Notes: generated from the letters alone by a model not told the origin. A stretch of 64,000 nt of DNA from Rhizonema sp. PD37 (GCA_029379215.1 JAQYWO010000013.1:1-64000); one strand, 5' to 3'; positions 17,839-27,568 are shown, counted from the stretch's first letter. Translations and numbers: made by a program.

Positions 17839-19152
17839 ATGTTTGAACTTAACCTGCTGAATAAAAAATCAAAAATTTTCCAAAAATTAAAATCCAGAAC
17901 GGGACTATTTTTTGCTGTTTTATTAGGCATCATCCTCCTCTCGATTCTACCCGCACTCTCGCAGCAACCTGTTGTCCTCAATTTGTTAATGGCTGCGCCT
18001 GATGCCCAACCTTGGAAGGAAGGTTTGATTAAAGACTTTGAAAGCAAAAATCCAGGTATTCGCATCAATCTGATTGAAGGACCGAATGCCACTAATCTAC
18101 TGGAAGATTTATATACCTCCGCGTTTATCTTGGGTGATTCTCCTTATGACTTAGTCAATATGGATGTCATTTGGACACCTAAATTTGCGGCGGCTGGGTG
18201 GTTGTTAGATCTCGACAACCGTATCTCAAAAGAAGAATTAGCCGCGTTTTCACCACAGGATGTAAATGGAGGGCGTTACGAAGGCAAGCTATACCGAATC
18301 CCGATGCGGAGTGATGTGGGAATGCTTTACTATCGGTCAGACTTACTCCAACAAGCAGGTTTTCAACCACCAGAAACCTTTGAGGATTTAATAAAAATTT
18401 CCCAAGCTTTGCAGAAGCAAGGAAAAGTTAAGTGGGGATATGTTTGGCAGGGGAGGCAATACGAAGGATTGATGGCGATGTTTATGGAGGTTCTCAAAGG
18501 CTACGGTGGGTTTTGGGTGAAACCAGACACGCTAGAAGTCGGACTAGATCGACCAGAAACATTGCGGGCGATCGCCTTTCTCAAAGACACCGTCTCTCAA
18601 GGCATCTCTCCTCCTGGAGTCACAACCTACCAAGAAGAAGATACCAGGCGCTTTTTTCAAAGTGGTCAAACAGCATTTTTACGCAGTTGGCCTTATGTTT
18701 GGCCTTTAACAAATCAAGCAGATTCACCACTTAAAGGTAAAGTTGGCATTAAAACGATGGTGAGTGATAGTGGTAAAACTGGGGCTGCTTGTTTAGGAGG
18801 TTGGGGTTTAGGAATTGCAAAATCCACAAAACACCCCGAAGAAGCTTGGAAAGCAATTCAATACTTTACAAGCGTTCAAGCACAGCGCCAATTTATTTTC
18901 AATTCCGGCTCTGTACCAAGTAGAATTTCATTGTTTAAAGACCCAGAAGTTATCGCCAAATATCCTCATTACCCTCAGTTGCTAGAGGTAGAAAAGCAAG
19001 CAGTCTTACGTCCACCTATTGCTCAATATGCACAAACATCCGATATTTTACAACGCTACCTTAGTGCCGCTTTAACAAACAGCATGACTCCCGAAAAAGC
19101 GATGAAAGCCGCTGCTAATGAAACGAGAACATTATTGAAGAGTAAATCATAA
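17839..19152 (+). CDS. Carbohydrate ABC transporter substrate-binding protein
   Basis: A 437-residue family-1 extracellular solute-binding protein. The start is taken at ATG 17839, which places KSRTGLFFAVLLGIILLSIL as the signal peptide. The upstream in-frame start at 17782 lies in a repeat. There is no lipobox Cys. Typical features are YRIPMRSDVGMLYYRSDLL, FWVKPDTLEVGLDRPETL and the lobe motif FFQSGQTAFLRSWPYVW, close to trehalose/maltose/glucosylglycerol-type binding proteins. Two permeases follow at once, and the likely ATPase is at 26355. The sugar cannot be told from sequence; in cyanobacteria compatible-solute or disaccharide uptake is common for this type. Confidence 0.88.
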   Translation: MFELNLLNKKSKIFQKLKSRTGLFFAVLLGIILLSILPALSQQPVVLNLLMAAPDAQPWKEGLIKDFESKNPGIRINLIEGPNATNLLEDLYTSAFILGDSPYDLVNMDVIWTPKFAAAGWLLDLDNRISKEELAAFSPQDVNGGRYEGKLYRIPMRSDVGMLYYRSDLLQQAGFQPPETFEDLIKISQALQKQGKVKWGYVWQGRQYEGLMAMFMEVLKGYGGFWVKPDTLEVGLDRPETLRAIAFLKDTVSQGISPPGVTTYQEEDTRRFFQSGQTAFLRSWPYVWPLTNQADSPLKGKVGIKTMVSDSGKTGAACLGGWGLGIAKSTKHPEEAWKAIQYFTSVQAQRQFIFNSGSVPSRISLFKDPEVIAKYPHYPQLLEVEKQAVLRPPIAQYAQTSDILQRYLSAALTNSMTPEKAMKAAANETRTLLKSKS

Positions 19153-19211
19153 GTTAAAGGGAAAGAACTATATAGTTTATCAATTCCCAATCATCCATTA
19201 ATAACTAATAA

Positions 19212-20117
19212 ATGACTAATACACATACAATCAGAAGTCGAGAACAGCGAACGGCTGGGTTTTTGTTACTACCTGCCCTACTGTTATTGTTGTTTGTTTT
19301 TGGCTACCCAATTGGTCGTGCTTTTTGGTTAAGTTTGTTTACAAAAAATCTGGCAACTAAACTACAGCCTGTGTTTTCCGGTTTAGATAATTATGTCCGG
19401 ATGGCAGGAGATGGTCGGTTTTGGCAAACTTTCGGGACAACGATAGTATTCACAGTTACATCTGTAGTACTTGAATTACTCTTAGGACTCTTGATTGCCC
19501 TAGTTTTAAATCACCGTTTTTTCGGGCGTGGTGCATTGCGTACAATTGCTATATTACCTTGGGCTTTGCCTACTGCTTTGATTGGTCTAGCATGGGCGTG
19601 GATTTTTAATGACCAATTTGGAGTGGTGAATGATCTTTTGCAGCGGCTCGGATTGATAAAGGCTGGCATTAACTGGTTGGGGGAACCAATGCTGGCACTA
19701 ATAGCAGTCATCTTTGCTGATATCTGGAAGACAACACCATTTAACAGTATTTTATTACTAGCTGGTTTACAGTCGATTTCGCCAGACATGTACGAAGCAC
19801 ACGCGATTGATGGTGCTAATGCTTGGCAGAGTTTCCGCCAAATTACCCTCCCATTACTCGTACCACAAATTCTCATCGCGACCCTGTTTCGCTTTGCACA
19901 GTCTTTTGGAATTTTTGACTTGATTGCGGTGATGACTGGAGGTGGTCCTGGTGGTGCAACGGAAGTGGTATCGCTGTATATTTACTCTACAGTGATGCGT
20001 TATTTGGATTTTGGTTATGGTGCCACGTTGGTTGTCTGTACTTTTATGTTGCTAGTTGTCGCGGTGGCGATCGCAAGTTTCCTACTTAGTAAATTTCGTG
20101 TTCAAACCAGTAGATAA
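19212..20117 (+). CDS. Carbohydrate ABC transporter permease (MalF/UgpA type)
   Basis: A 301-residue inner-membrane permease with about six transmembrane helices. The first follows a short basic N-terminus (REQRTAGFLLLPALLLLLFV). The EAA loop that contacts the ATPase reads EAHAIDGANAWQSFRQITLP, and the downstream FGIFDLIAVMTGGGPGGATE is typical of MalF/UgpA-like subunits of the CUT1 class. It starts 59 bp after the binding-protein gene in the same direction. It would form a heterodimer with the permease at 20464. Intact and of usual length. Confidence 0.92.
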   Translation: MTNTHTIRSREQRTAGFLLLPALLLLLFVFGYPIGRAFWLSLFTKNLATKLQPVFSGLDNYVRMAGDGRFWQTFGTTIVFTVTSVVLELLLGLLIALVLNHRFFGRGALRTIAILPWALPTALIGLAWAWIFNDQFGVVNDLLQRLGLIKAGINWLGEPMLALIAVIFADIWKTTPFNSILLLAGLQSISPDMYEAHAIDGANAWQSFRQITLPLLVPQILIATLFRFAQSFGIFDLIAVMTGGGPGGATEVVSLYIYSTVMRYLDFGYGATLVVCTFMLLVVAVAIASFLLSKFRVQTSR

Positions 20118-20463
20118 GGAGTGAATAGTGGTTAGCAGTTAAAGGTTAGAATTTAGTAGTAAAAGAAGAGCGACTAATCCCCAGCAATAAATAATAAACA
20201 ACTACTCCTATCTTTCTGTTAAGTCAGTCGGCATAAATAAAAGTTTGTAGTAAGCGCTTCAGCGCTTTAGTACTGACTACGAGCTAATTTTAGAAAATTT
20301 ACTTTTCTTTACAAAATTATGTTTTTAATAGCCGACTTACTTATTAATATTTAATTTAATACACAGAGTCTCAGCCATGAACGCCAATAGATTCAAAATA
20401 CAATAGGTAATTTTACACTCCTGTTGTGAATAACAACTAACAATTAACAAGTAACTAATTTCT
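20118..20463. repeat. Non-coding gap inside the ABC operon with a GCGCTT palindrome
   Basis: 346 bp separate the two permease genes, unusually long for such operons. It holds GTAGTAAGCGCTTCAGCGCT at 20247-20266, in which AAGCGC (20252-20257) and GCGCTT (20262-20267) pair, ending in GACTAC. A related but longer GTAGTT-GCGCTTTAGCGCTC inverted repeat stands at 27443-27494. The gap looks repeat-derived and contains no gene. Confidence 0.5.
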
Positions 20464-21321
20464 ATGACTGTTATTTCCACAGAATCGGCAAAAAATGCGG
20501 GGAAAAAAGTTGGTCAGTGGGTGGCTATCTTATTGGTGGCAGTATTCTGTCTAGCTCCGGCAATATGGCAATTACTGACTTCTGTTAAGTTGAATCAGGA
20601 TATTTCTCACGTTCCCACTATCTATTTTCCCACGCGTTTTACTCTAAATCACTACATTGATTTATTCATTCGGCGACCGTTTTGGCGATACATTTTCAAT
20701 AGTGCCTTAGTATCAATTGTTTCTACAGCTTTATCTTTAGCAATAGGCGCACCTGCTGCTTACGCCTTGGCAAGGTTAAAGCCTTGGGGTGGTAAAGTTA
20801 TTATGGCAGGTATTCTGATTGTCACTTTATTTCCGGGAATTTTATTGTTCTTGGGACTTTTAGAAATAGTCCAAGCGCTACATTTAAGTAACAATTATTT
20901 AGCGTTGATTATTCCGTACACTGCAATTAATTTACCCTTAACAATTCTGGTATTACGCAGCTTTTTTGAGCAACTACCAAAAGATTTGGAAGATTCTGCT
21001 AGGGTAGATGGCTACAACACCGTGCAAATGTTACTACAAATATTGCTCCCGATGACGATTCCGGCTTTGGTAACAACTGGAATTCTTACTTTCATTTTTG
21101 CCTGGAATGAGTTTATCTTTGCCTTGACGTTTATGACTCGAGAGGAGATGAAAACAATTCCTGTTGCTGCGGCTCAATTAGGCAGCGCTTCTACATTAGA
21201 AATTCCCTATGGCCCCATCGCCGCCGCGACTGTTGTCGGGACTTTCCCTTTAGTTTTACTCGTTTTGTTCTTCCAACGCAAAATTGTCCAAGGTTTGACG
21301 GCTGGTGCAGTTAAAGGATAA
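20464..21321 (+). CDS. Carbohydrate ABC transporter permease (MalG/UgpE type)
   Basis: A 285-residue permease with six predicted membrane helices. The periplasmic start LTSVKLNQDISHVPTIYFPT is followed by FTLNHYIDLFIRRPF, typical of MalG/UgpE subunits. The EAA loop is EDSARVDGYNTVQMLLQILL, and FAWNEFIFALTFM near the C-terminus is conserved in the class. It is the second channel half for the binding protein at 17839. It lies 346 bp downstream of its partner permease, the gap being filled by a palindromic repeat, so it may have its own promoter. Confidence 0.92.
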   Translation: MTVISTESAKNAGKKVGQWVAILLVAVFCLAPAIWQLLTSVKLNQDISHVPTIYFPTRFTLNHYIDLFIRRPFWRYIFNSALVSIVSTALSLAIGAPAAYALARLKPWGGKVIMAGILIVTLFPGILLFLGLLEIVQALHLSNNYLALIIPYTAINLPLTILVLRSFFEQLPKDLEDSARVDGYNTVQMLLQILLPMTIPALVTTGILTFIFAWNEFIFALTFMTREEMKTIPVAAAQLGSASTLEIPYGPIAAATVVGTFPLVLLVLFFQRKIVQGLTAGAVKG

Positions 21322-21446
21322 TGTCGATCCACGCGCAGGTTGACAGGTCGATTCATGGTATTTTCAGATACGGCACTGTCACAAATAAACTATAGTCAAT
21401 TAGTAGCGCAATTCCAGGATAAGCGGTGGTCAGTTATCAGTTAAGT

Positions 21447-22598
21447 TCAAAGCTTCTGTGATAGTTGTATTGCAGAATTGCGTTTACTAGGTTTTGCCCA
21501 ATACCGATACCAGTACATCAGAAAGCCCGTGACAAACAGAATCAGTGGTGTAAGTCCAACAAACACGTAGAGGATACGGGTGGGTAAGCCACCAAATGTG
21601 CCAAAGTGTAGGGGAGGAAAAGAATTGAGAATGCGATCGCCTAACGGCAGCTTCAACCCATTATCAACTCGCAAAACCTTGCCACTGTATTGGTCAAGAT
21701 ACACGCTGCTTTCCTCAGAAACCAGCTTTTTCTGGGGTAGATTAAAGCGAAACCTCAAGGCATCCTCTGGCTTTGCGGGAAAATAAATTCTCCCCAGAGT
21801 CGCATTAGGAGAGAGCGCTGCGATCGCCGTTTTGAACTGGGCTGTAATCTCTATTGGAGTCTGAGCAGAGACAACTTTAGACTTTGGCTCAACTTTTTGA
21901 GGACTTAAGGTTACTGCCTGAATCATAGGTATACTCAACTCAGAAAGATTCCAGCAGAACCCGGTGAAAAAGGTGAATAACAGAAATACAACCGCAACTA
22001 TCCCAACCACTTTATGAAGATCAAAGTTCACTCGCTGAGGATGAGCATTCCATTTTATTTTGAAGCCTGCAATCAGCTTTCTCCAACCAGGCCATAGCAT
22101 CACGCCTGTAACGATAAGAATAGACATCAGCAAACCCACAATACCTACAATTTTAGTTCCGATATCGCCTGCTAACAGCGTTTCATGCAGGTCATAGACA
22201 ATGATGAAAAAGTGTTGCACTGCATTGGGTTTAAGGTTATTGCCGAGAACGGCTCCAGTGTATGGATGCACATAGTTTTCAATCCAATCATTTGCTTTGG
22301 TGGCATACACCACATTGAAGGGCGCATCAGGCTTTGCGGGTGCATAAAGCATCTGGAGGATGGCATCCGGTTGATTAATATAGGCGGGTTTCACCGCATT
22401 CAGGATTTTCTTGATCGGTAACGGTTCTCCTTGAGGTATGATTGTTCCAATCTGGCGATGCAATTGGAAATCATATATTTCAGTGTGGAAAACCAGCAGA
22501 CTACCGGTTAAACCAATAATAATTGCCATCAGTCCAACCGCAAAACCAATAGAGCTATGTAAGGCAAATATCCAGTTTCGGAATGATTTAGCGTTCAT
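21447..22598 (-). CDS. PepSY-associated TM protein (iron-regulated membrane protein type)
   Basis: A 383-residue inner-membrane protein of the PepSY_TM family. Membrane segments lie at about 12-40 (FALHSSIGFAVGLMAIIIGL), 140-170, 195-225 and 340-370. Periplasmic PepSY-like segments carry YVHPYTGAVLG and YLDQYSGKVLRVD. Conserved histidines (LHSS, DLHET, DLHKVVG, PLHFG) are probable haem or metal ligands, as in the ferric-siderophore reductase-like members. It is downstream of and co-directional with the TonB receptor (126 bp gap), consistent with reductive release of iron after siderophore uptake. Co-regulation by iron is likely but not shown. Confidence 0.88.
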   Translation of the reverse strand: MNAKSFRNWIFALHSSIGFAVGLMAIIIGLTGSLLVFHTEIYDFQLHRQIGTIIPQGEPLPIKKILNAVKPAYINQPDAILQMLYAPAKPDAPFNVVYATKANDWIENYVHPYTGAVLGNNLKPNAVQHFFIIVYDLHETLLAGDIGTKIVGIVGLLMSILIVTGVMLWPGWRKLIAGFKIKWNAHPQRVNFDLHKVVGIVAVVFLLFTFFTGFCWNLSELSIPMIQAVTLSPQKVEPKSKVVSAQTPIEITAQFKTAIAALSPNATLGRIYFPAKPEDALRFRFNLPQKKLVSEESSVYLDQYSGKVLRVDNGLKLPLGDRILNSFPPLHFGTFGGLPTRILYVFVGLTPLILFVTGFLMYWYRYWAKPSKRNSAIQLSQKL

Positions 22599-22724
22599 GG
22601 CGGCTGCTCCTTAACAATTTACGCATTCGTGAAGGCGATCGCATAACTTTATAATCCCGTTCTCTCTTCTTGCAGAGATAGAAACTTTACTGCTCAAAAC
22701 CCTTGAAACAGAGTTAGATTGGGA

Positions 22725-25442
22725 TCAAAACTCTACTGAAATCGTTCCCAACACAGTCAATGGTGCTTGAGGGAAGACGAAGTAACCATTTGTGTCGTAG
22801 TATTTGACATCAAAGATATTTTTCAAGTTGATTGCAGCCCGCCAATGATCATGTTTGTAGGAGATTGCGGCATCAGTTCTGACATAAGAAGGAATAGTAA
22901 ACGGATCACTCTGATTACTAATACGCGAACCAACGAAAAATATGCCTCCTCCAAACTGTAAACCTTTCAAACTCCCCTGTTGAATTTCATAAGTTGTCCA
23001 TAAAGAAGCGCCATGATAGGCTGAGTTTTCCAGTCTGGTTCCTACTGGAATGGTGTTATCCTTGCTGACAAAGGCATCATTCAAATACCCAGAAGCAATA
23101 ATCTTCCAACCGGGTAAAATTTCTCCTGCTATATCCAGTTCAATCCCTCGACTTTTCACTTCTCCGACTGCAATTGAGTACTCGATATTGTTGGGATCTG
23201 TGGTGGGTATGTTTGTTTTGGTAATGTCATAGGCGGCTAGCGTTGCCGAAAGCCGTCGATTAAAAAGCTCCGATTTGATCCCCACTTCGTACTGTGTACC
23301 GCGAGAAGGTTCGAGTGATAGCCCACTAGCGGTTCTAGAATTGTTGGGAACAAAGGAACTGCTGTAACTGGCATAGAGCGAAATTTGCTCTATGGGTTGA
23401 TAGACTAATCCTACACGCGGTGAAAAGGCACTATCGTTAAACTCAGATTTAGGAGTGTTTCCATCCCCCCCTGTTACAGTATTGACGCTATCAACAAAAT
23501 CGTATCTGCCACCAACCAGTAATTTTAGATTAGATAACAATGTTACTTGGTCTTGCAAATAAATACCTAATGTGTCAGTTTTCGTACCGTATTTACCTTG
23601 CAGTGTGCGGTTTGTAAGACGGGCACCATAGACAGGATTGAAAATATCGATTGGGGCGATATCATAGACAAACGAAGGATCAATATCTGTGCTGCGACTT
23701 AACTCCAAACCCAGCAGGAGTTGATGGGCAATTGAACCTGTGTTGAACTTACCAATCAAATCAGTTTGCCAAGAGTAGTCTTCAGTGCGGCGATTACGAT
23801 CTTCAAATACGCCGCGTTCTAAAGTACGACCATCTGCTTCAAGGTCACCATAGTTAACAGTGTTAGTATTGAGAAGCGACGAGCGCACGAAAAGACCGCT
23901 TCTCACTTGTAAACTCTTACTGAAGCGATGATCCAGTGTCAAAGTTCCGCTATTATAATCCACATTAAAAATACTGCTTGGCTCTCCTAAGAAACGACTG
24001 ATCGGAAGAGTAAAGAACAAAGGGTTATTCGGTGGAAAGGCACGATCAAATCCTCCACGTCGTCTGCCATACTCGTATTCAAAAGTGAGGGTTGTGTTTT
24101 CGCTCGGCTTGTAGGTGATTATAGGGGAGACAGAAAAAACATCGTAATCAAGGAAATCTCGGTAACTGCCAGAATTTTCGTAAGCAACATTCAAGCGATA
24201 GAGTAATTTTTTGTCAGTGGTAAGGGGTCCAGAAAAGTCTATGGTCCCGCGATAGAAACTGAAGCTCCCGGCGATAAATTCTGCTGCGTAGTAGGGATTA
24301 CTCAAAGGCTGCTTGGTGACATAATTAACGACGCCACCTGGTTCGAATTGACCATACAGTACAGAGGCAGGACCTTTGAGAACTTCAACGCGCTCTACGT
24401 TGGCACCATAGCTGAAGAAGCCGCCGATAGTTTTGAAGCCATTTGTCAGAATGTTGTATGTGCTGAATCCTCGAATTGTGTAGTCATCAAAGACACCGCC
24501 AAAGCCTGCTAAGGGTGATACTCCGGACACATTGCGGGTAGCATCACTAATCTTCGTAATTTGCTGGTCTTTGATCACTGTTTGCGGAATGACTTGAATC
24601 GACTGAGGAATATCGCGTGTGTCTGTGTCGGTTCGGGTGGCAGATCTGGTATTAGAGACACGATAACTATCTTGCTCTCCTGTCACCACTAGTTCAATCG
24701 GTTCGTCACCATTCGAGTCAGGTTTCGTTGGCTGTGTTTGAGTTGCTGGTTGCTGTTGAAGAGGAGTTGGTTGCGTTGGTGGTTGTTTTTGGGCAATGGA
24801 AGCAGCAGTTGACACGCTGAATATCAGACCTTCTTTCGGATTATCAAACAACTCAACTGTTGGTGCACTCGCTTCACCTATCACCGTCACCCGAATAGTA
24901 TTGGCATCAAAGTTAGTCACCGTGATTTCACTAACACCCGCAATCGGCTTTTGTGAGCGGAATGTGAATGGTCTGTTATTTGGCAAACGCAGTTGAGCAT
25001 TGGGAATGTCAGCAATGAAGCTATTACTATTAACCTGCGTCCGATTCTGTAGTTGCAATGTAGCAGCTTTAGAAGTTTGCAAAACCACTTCCACACCAGT
25101 AGATGTGGGATTTGCCTTCACGAAAGTGACTTGTACTAATGACTCATTTGCGATCTGAGCCACCCATTCTTTGACAGTTCTAGCTGGGTGTTCTAGCTCT
25201 TGTACACGAGGAATTGTCAGAACTTTGTTTGCCTCCTGAATCTTCCCACCTGTTGTTGGCGGTGGGGACTGCAATAATAGTTGACTTGGATTAGTTGCAC
25301 TTACATTTATCTGCGCTAGGCTACTAATTCCTTGGTTCTTTGTCACACTGTGGCTACGATTAATTTCTTCTGCCAATGCAGTCTGTGCGAACAACACCGA
25401 CACCAAAGTAGTCATAAACAACGGCAGTTTCAGATTCGGCAT
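22725..25442 (-). CDS. TonB-dependent siderophore receptor with AMIN domain
   Basis: A 905-residue outer-membrane receptor. Order: signal peptide (LKLPLFMTTLVSVLFAQTAL, cleaved near AEE); an AMIN domain of about 120 residues (VQVTFVKANPTSTGVEVVLQ onwards), a hallmark of cyanobacterial members; a Pro/Gln/Thr linker; the plug (RDIPQSIQVIPQTVIKDQQI, then GVFDDYTIRGFS and VLKGPASVLYGQFEPGGVVN); and a 22-stranded barrel ending in a terminal Phe. This is the FhuA/IutA-like class importing ferric siderophores by energy from TonB. The PepSY gene is downstream. The adjacent AraC/PchR-type regulator, which would normally respond to the siderophore, is a pseudogene. Confidence 0.94.
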   Translation of the reverse strand: MPNLKLPLFMTTLVSVLFAQTALAEEINRSHSVTKNQGISSLAQINVSATNPSQLLLQSPPPTTGGKIQEANKVLTIPRVQELEHPARTVKEWVAQIANESLVQVTFVKANPTSTGVEVVLQTSKAATLQLQNRTQVNSNSFIADIPNAQLRLPNNRPFTFRSQKPIAGVSEITVTNFDANTIRVTVIGEASAPTVELFDNPKEGLIFSVSTAASIAQKQPPTQPTPLQQQPATQTQPTKPDSNGDEPIELVVTGEQDSYRVSNTRSATRTDTDTRDIPQSIQVIPQTVIKDQQITKISDATRNVSGVSPLAGFGGVFDDYTIRGFSTYNILTNGFKTIGGFFSYGANVERVEVLKGPASVLYGQFEPGGVVNYVTKQPLSNPYYAAEFIAGSFSFYRGTIDFSGPLTTDKKLLYRLNVAYENSGSYRDFLDYDVFSVSPIITYKPSENTTLTFEYEYGRRRGGFDRAFPPNNPLFFTLPISRFLGEPSSIFNVDYNSGTLTLDHRFSKSLQVRSGLFVRSSLLNTNTVNYGDLEADGRTLERGVFEDRNRRTEDYSWQTDLIGKFNTGSIAHQLLLGLELSRSTDIDPSFVYDIAPIDIFNPVYGARLTNRTLQGKYGTKTDTLGIYLQDQVTLLSNLKLLVGGRYDFVDSVNTVTGGDGNTPKSEFNDSAFSPRVGLVYQPIEQISLYASYSSSFVPNNSRTASGLSLEPSRGTQYEVGIKSELFNRRLSATLAAYDITKTNIPTTDPNNIEYSIAVGEVKSRGIELDIAGEILPGWKIIASGYLNDAFVSKDNTIPVGTRLENSAYHGASLWTTYEIQQGSLKGLQFGGGIFFVGSRISNQSDPFTIPSYVRTDAAISYKHDHWRAAINLKNIFDVKYYDTNGYFVFPQAPLTVLGTISVEF

Positions 25443-25505
25443 ATTTTCCTCACATCAAGATAAATCTAGCTAGATAGAAATAGGGCAAATATTTTTATCT
25501 GCTAA

Positions 25506-25522
25506 TTGAGAGATTTTCTCAA
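25506..25522. promoter_or_regulatory. Short palindrome upstream of the TonB receptor
   Basis: TTGAGA-GATTT-TCTCAA lies about 65 bp upstream of the receptor start in an AT-rich region, a position suitable for a repressor or activator site. It does not match a Fur box that I can recognise. Tentative. Confidence 0.3.
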
Positions 25523-25643
25523 ATTATTCTTGGTAGTATAATATAAGTTCTAAGTGAAAACAATGGCTTGGAAGCGGAAGTTTTTCGCGCCATAACCGTA
25601 ATTTTTGGGTATATAAATACAGTAATACTATTTAAACATTCTG

Positions 25644-26324
25644 CTACAGTTGATACACTTTTAAATTGACACCGTATTTCTTTTTAAATGCATTAGCAAA
25701 GCGACTACGGTTTGCATAGCCAACTATTTATAGCAGTTTTCAGGTCATTAGACCACAATCGTAGGGGCGTTAGCGAGTCTTCTCACTCGGGGAGACGCAA
25801 TCATGCGTAGCTTGCTTCCCCGAAGGGGTACGAGCGTCACGGCCGTTCGCCCTTACCAATCGTGTAGTTCATTTAGGTGAAAATTGCTGTAAGCAACCTG
25901 TTCAATTTTCATTTGTCCTAACAGCAGTAATTGCCTAGCTTGTTCCATGCAATAGTTGTGTAAGTAACCAAATACTGTAGTCTCAAAAATTTGACAGAAT
26001 CCACGTTTGAGAGTGCATTCATTAATACCTACGTGTTTAGCTAAATCGATGAACGAAGGCGGGTTACTTCTATTCCGTAACAAAACTTATCTGGCTTGAT
26101 GGATAGAATCCATTTCCTGAAGCCGTAGCAGTTTTTCTGTTGGAGGTGTTGGTGCTTGATCTGCTAGCTTGAGGGAAACCAATTCTAGCACTTTGCGCTC
26201 TAGATAGATTTTGCTTTGTTAGTCCCTCATCAGGACAATGAAGAATTTGCTGGAGCGCGACTCGTTTGGCTGGGGTAATTATACTAGGACGTAGATTAAA
26301 GTATTCTGGTACGCTTGCGATCGC
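25644..26324 (-). pseudogene. AraC/PchR-type regulator, destroyed by MITE insertion, frameshift and stop
   Basis: Pieces of a PchR-like AraC regulator can be ordered on the minus strand. First comes PSIITPAKRVALQQILHCPD. Then, after a frameshift near 26210, KIYLERKVLELVSLKLADQA and LLRLQEMDSIHQAR. An in-frame TAA follows, then VLLRNRSNPPSFIDLAKHVG with the first helix-turn-helix up to MKIEQVAY. Finally, beyond a 160-bp insertion, VGYANRSRFANAFKKKYGVN ends in LKVYQL and a stop at 25644. The N-terminal sensing half is absent. Such regulators activate the neighbouring siderophore receptor, so its loss should change control of 22725-25442. Confidence 0.85.
25728..25891. mobile_element. MITE inserted in the AraC regulator gene
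   Basis: The ends TATAGCAGTTTTCA (from 25728) and TGAAAATTGCTGTA (to about 25891) are near-perfect inverted repeats. The insertion falls exactly between the codons for VAY and VGYANR of the AraC helix-turn-helix. The interior has GGCCGTTCGCCC and several GC-rich stem-loops. It shares its end and inner motifs with 17711-17805. A TA target is possible, but the exact duplication is not clear. Confidence 0.8.
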
Positions 26325-26354
26325 CATCCAAAATTCAAAATCCCAAATCGTAAA

Positions 26355-27428
26355 ATGGCTAGACTTGAACTTAGAAATTTAAATAAAACCTATAATCCCA
26401 AGGTTGTTCCGGTAAGAGATGTGAGTTTAACTGTAGATGACAACGAATTTCTCACTTTATTAGGACCTTCGGGTTGTGGGAAGTCAACTACATTACGGAT
26501 GATTGCGGGTTTGGAAGAACCGACTCGCGGTAAAATTTTCTTGGGAAGTGAGGATATTACTTTTAAGCGACCAGGCGATCGCAACATGGCAATGGTGTTT
26601 CAAAGCTATGCGTTGTATCCTCATATGTCAGTATATGACAATTTGGCTTCGGGACTGAAGTTGAAAAAAGTCAAGAGTGGTGAAATCAAACAGCAAGTGG
26701 CAGAAGTCTCACGACTTTTAGGATTGGAAGAGTTGTTGCAGCGTAAACCCGGTCAATTGTCTGGGGGACAACGCCAACGGGTTGCTGTCGGCAGGGCACT
26801 AGTACGTCGTGCTCAAGTTTATTTGTTAGATGAACCGCTAAGTAACTTAGATGCCCTTTTACGGGAACGAGTTCGTGCGGAGATTAAACAGTTATTTGCT
26901 GCTCAAAAAGCTCCCGTAGTTTACGTAACTCACGATCAAACAGAAGCAATGACGCTTTCTACTAAAGTCGCAGTCCTCAACAATGGTTCCATACAACAAC
27001 TCGATCCGCCAGAACGTATCTACAATCATCCAGCTAATTTATTTGTCGCGGGTTTCGTCGGCAGTCCACAGATGAATTTGCTCACACTACCCTGTCGCGA
27101 TCGTCATGCGTTGCTAGGTGATTTCAGTTTGCAACTTCCAAATCTGCCAACAGTACCGCCAGAAATTATGCTCGGTATTCGTCCAGAAAATGTCCGCATT
27201 GCTCACCCTGAGGATACGCAGACTATTCGAGGTCAAGTGTACTTGGTGGAAAATTTGGGTATGCACAATTTAGTCAGCATGCGCGTTCCCAGTGCCCAAA
27301 GTGAATCGCTAACCGTACGTGCTTTACTACCCACAGACCAAAACTGGAGTGATACAGAAATCACACTAGCTCTGCCGCCTCATAATGTACACTGGTTTGA
27401 TATTCAGTCAGGAGATAAGCTTCTATGA
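26355..27428 (+). CDS. CUT1-class sugar ABC transporter ATP-binding protein (MalK/UgpC/MsmX type)
   Basis: A 357-residue ATPase: Walker A GPSGCGKST, Q-loop VFQSYALYPHMSVYDN, signature LSGGQRQRVAVGRALVRR, Walker B VYLLDEPLSNLDA, and the switch His in VTHDQTEAM. The C-terminal third is the regulatory OB-like domain with LGIRPENVRI, typical of ATPases that serve carbohydrate importers. It is the probable engine for the permeases at 19212 and 20464, from which it is separated by the oppositely oriented iron-uptake genes. It starts about 30 bp from the relic of the AraC gene. One ATPase may serve several importers, as known for MsmX. Confidence 0.93.
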   Translation: MARLELRNLNKTYNPKVVPVRDVSLTVDDNEFLTLLGPSGCGKSTTLRMIAGLEEPTRGKIFLGSEDITFKRPGDRNMAMVFQSYALYPHMSVYDNLASGLKLKKVKSGEIKQQVAEVSRLLGLEELLQRKPGQLSGGQRQRVAVGRALVRRAQVYLLDEPLSNLDALLRERVRAEIKQLFAAQKAPVVYVTHDQTEAMTLSTKVAVLNNGSIQQLDPPERIYNHPANLFVAGFVGSPQMNLLTLPCRDRHALLGDFSLQLPNLPTVPPEIMLGIRPENVRIAHPEDTQTIRGQVYLVENLGMHNLVSMRVPSAQSESLTVRALLPTDQNWSDTEITLALPPHNVHWFDIQSGDKLL

Positions 27429-27442
27429 ACTGCATAAGGTTT

Positions 27443-27494
27443 GTAGTTGCGCTTTAGCGCTCTTAACAGTCGTTGAGCGCTAAAGCGTAACTAC
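27443..27494. repeat. Large inverted repeat, 19 of 20 bases paired
   Basis: GTAGTTGCGCTTTAGCGCTC (27443-27462) and GAGCGCTAAAGCGTAACTAC (27475-27494) match over 19 of 20 positions with a 12-nt loop. It follows the ATPase stop by 15 bp, so it may terminate transcription. Similarity to the 20247-20280 repeat suggests a dispersed element. Confidence 0.7.
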
Positions 27495-27568
27495 GAGCCT
27501 ATCTTTTGTTTATAAGTCATAAACGAACGTGATGTAATAAACTCTACTAACAGCAACCCTATTGCCCT

